In this document: piece after piece, positions 8,576 through 16,500 of the stretch
Numbering within the stretch: the first letter of the stretch is position 1
How the letters are laid out: every line of letters begins with the position of its first letter
DNA from: an uncultured Propionivibrio sp.
GTDB taxonomy: Bacteria > Pseudomonadota > Gammaproteobacteria > Burkholderiales > Rhodocyclaceae
NCBI RefSeq assembly: GCF_963666255.1
Contig: NZ_OY762656.1
Location: 124,001 to 188,000, forward strand
DNA length: 64,000 nucleotides
Reading direction: 5' to 3'
Notes under the pieces: model-generated
What the model was told of the DNA's origin: nothing
Seen by the model: only the letters and a program-made list of their open reading frames with translations
Databases searched by the model: none
Translations under genes and position numbers: made by a program

Positions 8576-8609
8576 ATGGAATCCCAGATCACGGAGTATG
8601 CTGCCGCGC

Positions 8610-10427
8610 TCACGGACGTTCCCCCGCCGCGAGCATCCTGAATCTTGCCTCAAGATTCGTCACGAAACGCTGCGTATCGAACAGCGCTCCCCTTTCCTTC
8701 ACCGCCTTCAGCCTGCGCTTCAGCGATGCACAGGCCTCGTGGTTTGACGCCAATTCCACCGCCTTTTCCTCATAGGTCCGGTAGTCATACGTGATCAACT
8801 CGTCAAGCCCGGCTGCGGACAACAAGGCTCCGGCCATTCGCGAAGCGAAAGCCCTGCCGGAAAGCGTCAGGACCGGCAGTTCCATCCACAGAGCATCGTT
8901 GGCCGTCGTCCCGGCATTGAACGGGAAACTGTCGAGAAACAGGTCGGCAACAGCAAAGCGCGCCAGATAATTTTCCGGCGAGACCCGCGACGCGAAGAAC
9001 AACCTTTCCGGCGCGACCCCTCGGTTAGCCGCCTCGCGCAACAGATTCTGCTGCGCCCACGGATTGTCGGCAAGCAGCCACAAGACGCTCCCCTCCACGC
9101 GCCTCAGGATATTCATCCAAACATCGAACATCTCGGGCGTGTATTTGAAGTTGTTGTTGAACGAGCAATACACGAATCCCTGACTGGGCAAGCCGCAGGC
9201 CTCGCGCGAGGGCAATGCGCCGACAGCTCGGTTCCGGTCGCTGACCTGATAGACATCGGGCATGTAGAGCGGTGTCTCGGAGTAGTAGCGCGCACAATCC
9301 TCCGGAATCAGGAAACGGTCGGCAATCACGTAATCGATACACGGGAAGCCGGTCGTCGCGGGAAGTCCGAGATAAGTGATCTGCACCGGCGCCGGATGAA
9401 ACGCCAGAATATTGGCCCGCGCCCCCGCCGTCTGCCCCTGGAGGTCAACCAGGATGTCGATCTCGTCCTGACGGATCCGCGCGGCAACCTCGGCATCGCT
9501 CATCGCGTCCACGCGAACAAAATGATCCATCGCGTCGATTACGCGCCGACGCAGGGCGGAACCATCCTCGGGACTCCAGCAATACCCGTACACCTCGAAC
9601 TGCTGCCGGTTGTGCAGTTCGAACAACTGGACCGTCAGCATCGAGACCGGATGCAGTGAAAAATCCGACGACAGATACGCCACCCGGATTTTTGCGTGGC
9701 CGTAAGCTTTCGGGCTGGCCAGTGGCGGGATATCGGTCCGGACGTGCTTCGCAACGTAGCGCTGGGCGGCCTCAAGTTGTGCCTGCGGATCGTCGGAAAG
9801 GCTGAGCATGGCGAGCGCCGAGGTCGAACCCTTCATCAACTCGAGAGAAACGCCGGGAACCTGCTGATAGACTGGCCAGGCGCACTGCTTCTCGCGCAGG
9901 TACACCCAGTGGTGCAACACGCTCTCCTGGTCGGGGTTGAGTGCCAGGCTTCGCGCCAGGTAATCGGACGCGCGATCGTACTGCTTGCGGTTTTCCATCA
10001 CCCGCCCGAGGTTGTTCAACGCCATCACCAGAAGCGGCACGTCGGCCGGCTGCCGGCCGTCAACATTCTCGGCGACCCACTGCCATTCCTGGATCGCCTT
10101 GTCGAAGAGCCCCTGTCGTTCGTACAGGTTGGCCAGATTCAAACGCGGCTGGATGAATGCCGGCGCAAGTTCGATTGCTTTTCGGTAAGCCTGCTCGGCG
10201 CCGGCAAGATCGAAGGCATTGCTCAACGCCAGGCCGTAATTGAAATAGCCGGCGTGCTGGTAGGGCGACTGGTTGCGTTTCAGCCAGGTCTCGTACAGGA
10301 GCGCCGACAATGGCCACAGCTGTTGCGCTTCGTATTCGGCAACCCGCGAGAGCAGATCGCCAAAATTCATCTCTCCGCGCCATGCGCCCAGTACGGCCGT
10401 CCCGAAACTCTCCTCGACTGACACCAC
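8610..10427 (-). CDS. OGT/SPINDLY-family TPR glycosyltransferase (GT41)
   Basis: 605 residues from a GTG preceded by AAGGGG (a second GTG follows at once; an ATG 57 bases downstream is also possible). Residues about 30-190 are TPR repeats. The rest is the GT41 catalytic region: I-R-V-A-Y-L-S-S-D-F-S-L-H-P, the H-P-A-P-V-Q-I-T-Y-L-G-L-P segment, C-S-F-N-N-N-F-K-Y, and the UDP-binding D-S-F-P-F-N-A-G-T-T-A-N-D-A-L-W. The family adds GlcNAc or another sugar to Ser/Thr of proteins in the cytoplasm; bacterial members commonly modify flagellin or adhesins. It is first in the glycan operon and directly downstream of the giant Thr-rich gene. Confidence 0.9.
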   Translation of the reverse strand: MVSVEESFGTAVLGAWRGEMNFGDLLSRVAEYEAQQLWPLSALLYETWLKRNQSPYQHAGYFNYGLALSNAFDLAGAEQAYRKAIELAPAFIQPRLNLANLYERQGLFDKAIQEWQWVAENVDGRQPADVPLLVMALNNLGRVMENRKQYDRASDYLARSLALNPDQESVLHHWVYLREKQCAWPVYQQVPGVSLELMKGSTSALAMLSLSDDPQAQLEAAQRYVAKHVRTDIPPLASPKAYGHAKIRVAYLSSDFSLHPVSMLTVQLFELHNRQQFEVYGYCWSPEDGSALRRRVIDAMDHFVRVDAMSDAEVAARIRQDEIDILVDLQGQTAGARANILAFHPAPVQITYLGLPATTGFPCIDYVIADRFLIPEDCARYYSETPLYMPDVYQVSDRNRAVGALPSREACGLPSQGFVYCSFNNNFKYTPEMFDVWMNILRRVEGSVLWLLADNPWAQQNLLREAANRGVAPERLFFASRVSPENYLARFAVADLFLDSFPFNAGTTANDALWMELPVLTLSGRAFASRMAGALLSAAGLDELITYDYRTYEEKAVELASNHEACASLKRRLKAVKERGALFDTQRFVTNLEARFRMLAAGERP

Positions 10428-10525
10428 ATCCCCTTAGCTTATTGGTTCGTGCTCCTTGTCGCACCGGCGGATGCCCCCGGAACCTTCCGACGCTCGTATG
10501 ACAATGGCCAATGTTTTGAATATAC

Positions 10526-10562
10526 CAAAAAAACGGGCAGAACCGTCTGGCTCTGCCCGTTT
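10526..10562 (-). terminator. rho-independent terminator of the giant repeat gene
   Basis: Perfect 11-base stem (AAACGGGCAGA pairing with TCTGCCCGTTT; arms 10531-10541 and 10552-10562, 10-base loop). Read on the minus strand the second arm runs into a seven-base T tract. It lies 25 bases after the stop of the giant gene and isolates it from the OGT operon. Confidence 0.9.
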
Positions 10563-10586
10563 CCGCTAATCAAAGCTCAGCTTTGA

Positions 10587-13500
10587 CTATTTTGGCGCAA
10601 CAAGAACTGTCTGTGTCACATCCGGCAAGGTCTGCAAGCCGGCCAAGGAAGTCGGCGTCGCCACCGACGTCACGCCCGCCACACCCGCAACCGCCTGACC
10701 GGAAGCGTCGAACTGCTTCAACGCGCCAACCAGTCCGCTGACACCAGCCACGACGCCGGAACTTGCCGCCGCAGCACCGCCCGCCGGCAAGGACAGTGCG
10801 CCCTGTCCGGAGCCTCCCGCGCTGGCTTCGCCGTACGCCGCGATAGCCTGTGCGAGTCCGCTGACCTGCGACTGCAAGGACGTTCCGCCCTGAGACGAAA
10901 TTCCGGACGCATCCTTGTCGGCGACGAACCAGACGTCGGCCATCTCGTGCGAAGAACCATCGGCAGTTCCGTAACTCGACACCAGTCCGACGATATTGCC
11001 GTTGTCCTTGGCGGACGAGGCACTCGCATTCAGATCAAGCCGGGTGATACCGAGCGAATCCAGCGTCTTGAGTTCTCCGGCCTCGGTAATTCCGTCGGAG
11101 TTACCATCCACCCAGACACGCAGATCCGAGAACGCCGCATCTGCACTGCTGATCACGCCGTCCGCGTTGGAATCAAGCTCACTCAGCGCCTGATAGCCGT
11201 TGTCCGCACGCTCGCCACTGGACAGCCGTGTCGCACTGCCGAACAACTCGCTGCCGCTATCGACGACACCGTTCTGATTCCGATCCAGGACCAGCAATCC
11301 GTCCTCGGCGGAAACCCAACCGGTATTGACCTTCGTGCCGGTATCGAACAGGTCGAAACTCACGCCGGACTGAATGCTCTGCGACAGCACGCCATCCCCG
11401 TTGAGATCCAGAACGATCGGCGTTCCCAAGGTCAGTTGCTGGATCTGGTCCGTCGTCAGCGCCTGGATCTGGCTCGAGGTCAAGGCTTCGACCTGCGTCG
11501 TCGTCAGGACATGCACCTGATCCGTCGTCAGCGCCTGCACCTGATCCGTCGTCAGCGACATCACCTGACTCGTCGTCAGAACGCGCAGATCGGTCGTCTC
11601 AAGCGCCTGCACCTGACTGGTCGTCAGCGCCTGCAACTGGCCGGTCGTCAGCGTCAGCACCTGACTCGTCGTCAGCGCCTGCAGATCCGCCGTTTCCAGC
11701 GCCGCGACCTGATCGGTCGCCAACGCACGGAGTTCGGACGTCGTCAGGCTGGCCACCTGGCCCGTCGTCAGCGCCTGCACCTGGTCGGTCGTCAGCGCCT
11801 TCACCTGAGCCGTCGTCAGACTGGCCACCTGATTCGTCTTCAGCGCCTGCACCTGATCCGTCGTCAGGCTGGAAACCTGATCGGTCTTCAGACTGGAGAC
11901 CTGGCCCGTCGTCAGCGCCTGCAGATCGGCGGTCTCAAAGGACGCGACCTGCTCCGTCGTCAGCGCACGCAGCGCCGTCGTCGTCAGACTGGAGACCTGC
12001 CCCGTCGTCAGCGCCTGCACCTGCGCCGTCGTCAGGTTCGACACTTGCGCCGTCGTCAGCGCTGCCACCTGCGTCGTCTTCAGCGCCTGCACTTCGTCGG
12101 TCGTCAGCGCCACCACCTGGTCGGTCGAGAAGGCCTGCACCTGACTCGTCGTCAGTGCCTGCAAATCCACCGTTTCCAGCGCCGCCACCTGATCGGTCGT
12201 CAGCGCCTTCACCTGCGCCGTCGTCAGACTGGCCACCTGCACCGTCTTCAGCGCCTGCACCTCTTCGGTTGTCAACGCCACCACCTGGTCGGTTGCCAGC
12301 GATGCCACCTGCGCCGTCGTCAGCGCCTGCAAGTCCGCCGTTTCCAGTGCCGCGACCTGGCTGGTCGTCAGCGCCTTCACCTGTACCGTCGTCAGGCTCG
12401 ACACCTGCGCCGTGGTCAGCGCCTGTACCTCATCCGTCGTCAGCGCCGCTACCTGATCGGTCTTCAGCGCCGCCACCTGCGTCGTCTTCAGCGCCTGCAA
12501 ATCAGCCGTCTCGATCGCCGCGACCTGATCGGTCGTCAGCGCACGCACCGCCGCCGTCGTCAGGCTCGACACCTGCGCTGTCGTCAGCGCCTGCACCTGG
12601 GCCGTCGTCAGGTTCCCGACCTGACCAGTCGTCAGCGCCGCCACCTGCGCCGTCTTCAGCGCTTGCACTTCGTCAGTCGTCAGCGCCGCTACCTGGTCGG
12701 TTGCCAACGCCGCCACCTGCGCCGTCGTCAGCGCCTGCAAGTCGGCCGTCTCGATCGCAGCGATCTGGTCGGTCGTCAGCGCCTTCACCTGCACCGTCGT
12801 CAGACCCGACACCTGCGCTGTCGTCAGCGCCTGCACCTCTTCGGTCGTCAGCGCCGCTACCTGATCGGTCTTCAAGCTCGACACCTGATTCGTTGTCAGC
12901 GCCTGCAGATCGGCCGTCTCGAACGCCGCCACCTGTTCCGTCGTCAGCGCGCGCAGCGCTGTCGTCGTCAGGCTCGACACCTGGCCGGTCGTCAGCGCCT
13001 GCACCTGATCCGTCGTCAGGTTCGACACCTGGCCGGTCGTCAGCGCCGCCACCTGCACCGTCTTCAGTGCCTGCACCTGAGCCGTCGTCAGCCCCGCCGC
13101 GACCTGATCAGTCGCCAGCGCCTGCACCTGCGCCGTCGTCAGCGCCTGCAGGTCGGCCGTCTCAAGGGCCGAAACCTGTTCCGTCGTCAGCGCCTTCACC
13201 TGCGCCGTCGTCAGACTGGCCACCTGATTCGTCTTCAGCGCCTGCACTTCATCAGTCGTCAGCGCCGCGACTTGGTCGGTCTTCAGTGCTGCCACCTGAC
13301 TCGTCGCCAACGCCTGCAGGTCGGCCGTCTCAATGGCCGCAACCTGTTCGGTCGTCAGCGCACGCACCGCCGTCGTCGTCAGGCTCGACACCTGGCCCGT
13401 CGTCAGCGCCTGCACCTGAGCCGTCGTCAGGTTCGACACCTGGCCAGTCGTCAATGCCGCCACCTGCGTCGTCTTCAGCGCCTGCACTTCGTCGGTCGTC

Positions 13501-16500
13501 AGCGCCACCACCTGGTCGGTCGTCAGCGCCTGCACCTGCGCCGTCGTCAGCGCCTGAAGGTCTGCCGTCTCAATCGCCGCAATCTGGTCGGTCGTCAGCG
13601 CCTTCACCTGCGCCGTCGTCAGACTGGCCACCTGCACCGTCTTCAGCGCCTGCACCTCTTCGGTCGTCAGCGCCACCACCTGGTCGGTTGCCAGCGACGC
13701 TACCTGCGCCGTCGTCAGCGCCTGCAAGTCGGCCGTTTCCAGTGCCGCGACCTGGCTGGTCGTCAGCGCCTTCACCTGCACCGTCGTCAGGCTCGACACC
13801 TGCGCCGTCGTCAGCGCCTGTACCTCATCCGTCGTCAGCGCCGCTACCTGATCAGTCTTCAGCGCCGCCACCTGCGTCGTCTTCAGCGCCTGCAAATCAG
13901 CCGTCTCGATCGCCGCGACCTGATCGGTCGTCAGCGCACGCACCGCCGCCGTCGTCAGGCTCGACACCTGGCCAGAGGTCAGTGCCTGCACCTGGGCCGT
14001 CGTCAGGTTCCCGACCTGACCAGTCGTCAGCGCCGCCACCTGCGCCGTCTTCAGCGCCTGCACTTCGTCGGTCGTCAGCGCCGCAACCTGGTCGGTTGCC
14101 AGCGCCGCCACCTGCGCCGTCGTCAGCGCCTGCAAGTCGGCCGTCTCGATTGCCGCCACCTGGTCGGTCGTCAGCGCCTTCATCTGCACCGTCGTCAGGC
14201 TCGACACCTGCGCCGTCGTCAGCGCCTGTACCTCATCCGTCGTCAGCGCCGCTATCTGATCGGTCTTCAGCGCGGCTACCTGCGCCGTCTTCAAGGCCTG
14301 CAGGTCCGCCGTCTCGATTGCCGCCACCTGGTCGGTCGTCAGCGCACGCACTGCCGCCGTCGTCAGGCTCGACACCTGGCCAGAGGTCAGTGCCTGCACC
14401 TGCGCGGTCGTCAGCGCCGCCACTTGGCCGGTCGTCAGCGCCGCCACCTGCGCCGTCTTCAGCGCCTGCACCTCGTCGGTCGTCAGCGCCGCAACCTGGT
14501 CGGTTGCCAACGCTGCCACCTGCGCCGTCGTCAGCGCCTGCAAGTCGGCCGTCTCGATCGCAGCGATCTGGTCGGTCGTCAGCGCCTTCACCTGCACCGT
14601 CGTCAGACTCGACACCTGCGCCGTCGTCAGCGCCTGAACCTCATCGGTCGTCAGCGCCGCTACCTGATCGGTCTTCAGCGACGCCACCTGCGCCGTCTTC
14701 AAGGCCTGCAGGTCCGCCGTCTCAATCGCCGCGACCTGTTCGGTCGTCAGCGCACGCACCGCCGCCGTCGTCAGGCTGGAGACCTGGCTGGACGTCAGTG
14801 CCTGCACCTGAGCCGTCGTCAGGTTCGCCACCTGGCCGGTCGTCAGTGCCGCCACCTGCGCCGTCTTCAGTGCCTGCACCTCGTCGGTCGTCATTGCTGC
14901 CACCTGGTCGGTCGAGAAGGCCTGCACCTGCGCCGTCGTCAGCGCCTGGACGTCCGCCGTCTCGATCGCCGCGACCTGGTCGGTCGTCAGCGCCTTCACC
15001 TGCGCCGTCGTCAGACTGGCCACCTGCGCCGTCGTCAGCGCCTGTACCGCATCGGTCGCCAGCGCCGCCACCTGATCCGTCTTCAGCGACGCCACCTGCG
15101 CCGTCTTCAAGGCCTGCAAGTCCGCCGTCTCAATCGCTGCGATCTGTTCGGTCGTCAGCGCACGCACCGCCGCCGTCGTCAGGCTGGAGACCTGCCCCGT
15201 CGTCAATGCCTGCACCTGAGCCGTCGTCAGATTCCCGACCTGACCCGTCGTCAGTGCGGCCACCTGCGTCGTCTTCAGCGCCTGCACTTCGTCGGTCGTC
15301 AGCGCCACCACCTGGTCGGTCGAGAAGGCTTGCACCTGACTCGTCGTCAGCGCCTGCAAGTCGGCCGTCTCGATTGCCGCGACCTGATCGGTCGTCAGCG
15401 CCTTCACCTGTACCGTCGTCAGACTCGACACCTGCGCCGTCGTCAGCGCCTGTACCTCATCGGTCGTCAGCGCCGCTACCTGATCGGTCTTCAGCGCGGC
15501 CACCTGCGCCGTCTTCAAGGCCTGCAGGTCCGCCGTCTCGATTGCCGCCACCTGGTCGGTCGTCAGCGCACGCACCGTCGCCGTCGTCAGGCTCGACACC
15601 TGGCCGGACGTCAGCGCCTGCACCTGAGCCGTCGTCAGGTTCCCCACCTGGCCCGTCGTCAATGCGGCCACCTGCGTCGTCTTCAGCGCCTGCACTTCAT
15701 CAGTCGTCAGCGCCGCCACCTGGTCGGTCGTCAGTGCCTGCACCTGCACGGACGTCAGCGCCTGCAAGTCGGCCGTCTCGATCGCTGCCACCTGCTCGGT
15801 CGTCAGCGCCTTCACCTGCGCCGTCGTCAGACTGGCCACCTGATTCGTCTTCAGCGCCTGCACCTCGTCGGTCGTTAGCGCGGCAACCTGGTCCGTCGCC
15901 AACGCCGCCACCTGACTCGTCGTCAGCACCTGAAGGTCCGCCGTTTCCAGCGCCGCCACTTGGTCCGTCGTTAACGCCTTGATTTGCACCGAGGACAAAC
16001 CCGCCACCTGTGCGGTCGTCAGCGCCTGAATCTGTGCGGTCGTCAGCGCCTGAATCTGCGCGGTCGTCAGCGCCGCCACCTGCATCGTCTTCAGCGCCTG
16101 CAACTGCTCTGTCGTCAATCCGGTCTGAACCTGCTCCGTCGTCAGCGCTTTCACCCCGGTCGTCGTCAGACTTGACACCTGACTGGTCGTCAAAGACGAC
16201 ACCTGCGTCGTCGACAAACCGGTATTCACCTGGCTCGTCGTCAGCGCCTGTACCTGGTTCGTCTTCAGCGCCTGCACTTGTTCCGTCGTCAGGCCAGCCT
16301 GCACCTGTTCCGTCGTCAGCGCCTGGACTTGCGCCGTCGTCAGCGCTTGCACGTCCGCCGTCCCGATCGCCGCCACTTGTTCCGTCGTCAGCGCCTTCAC
16401 TTGCGCCGTCGTCAGACTCGACGCCTGCGCCGTCGTCAGCGCCTGCACCGCATCGGTCTTCAACGCCGCCACTTGGTCGGTCTTCAACGCCGCCACCTGC

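Noticed and set aside
10947..15878. Very long open frame (over 1,600 codons) antisense to the giant gene, rich in Arg, His, Gln and Leu
   Set aside because: It exists because the 24-bp unit has no stop in that frame; the translated product is a frame shadow with R-R-R-Q-R-L-H-L repeats and no ribosome site or family. The same holds for the frames at 12155-15982, 16278-17456, 16964-18127 and 17535-18470.
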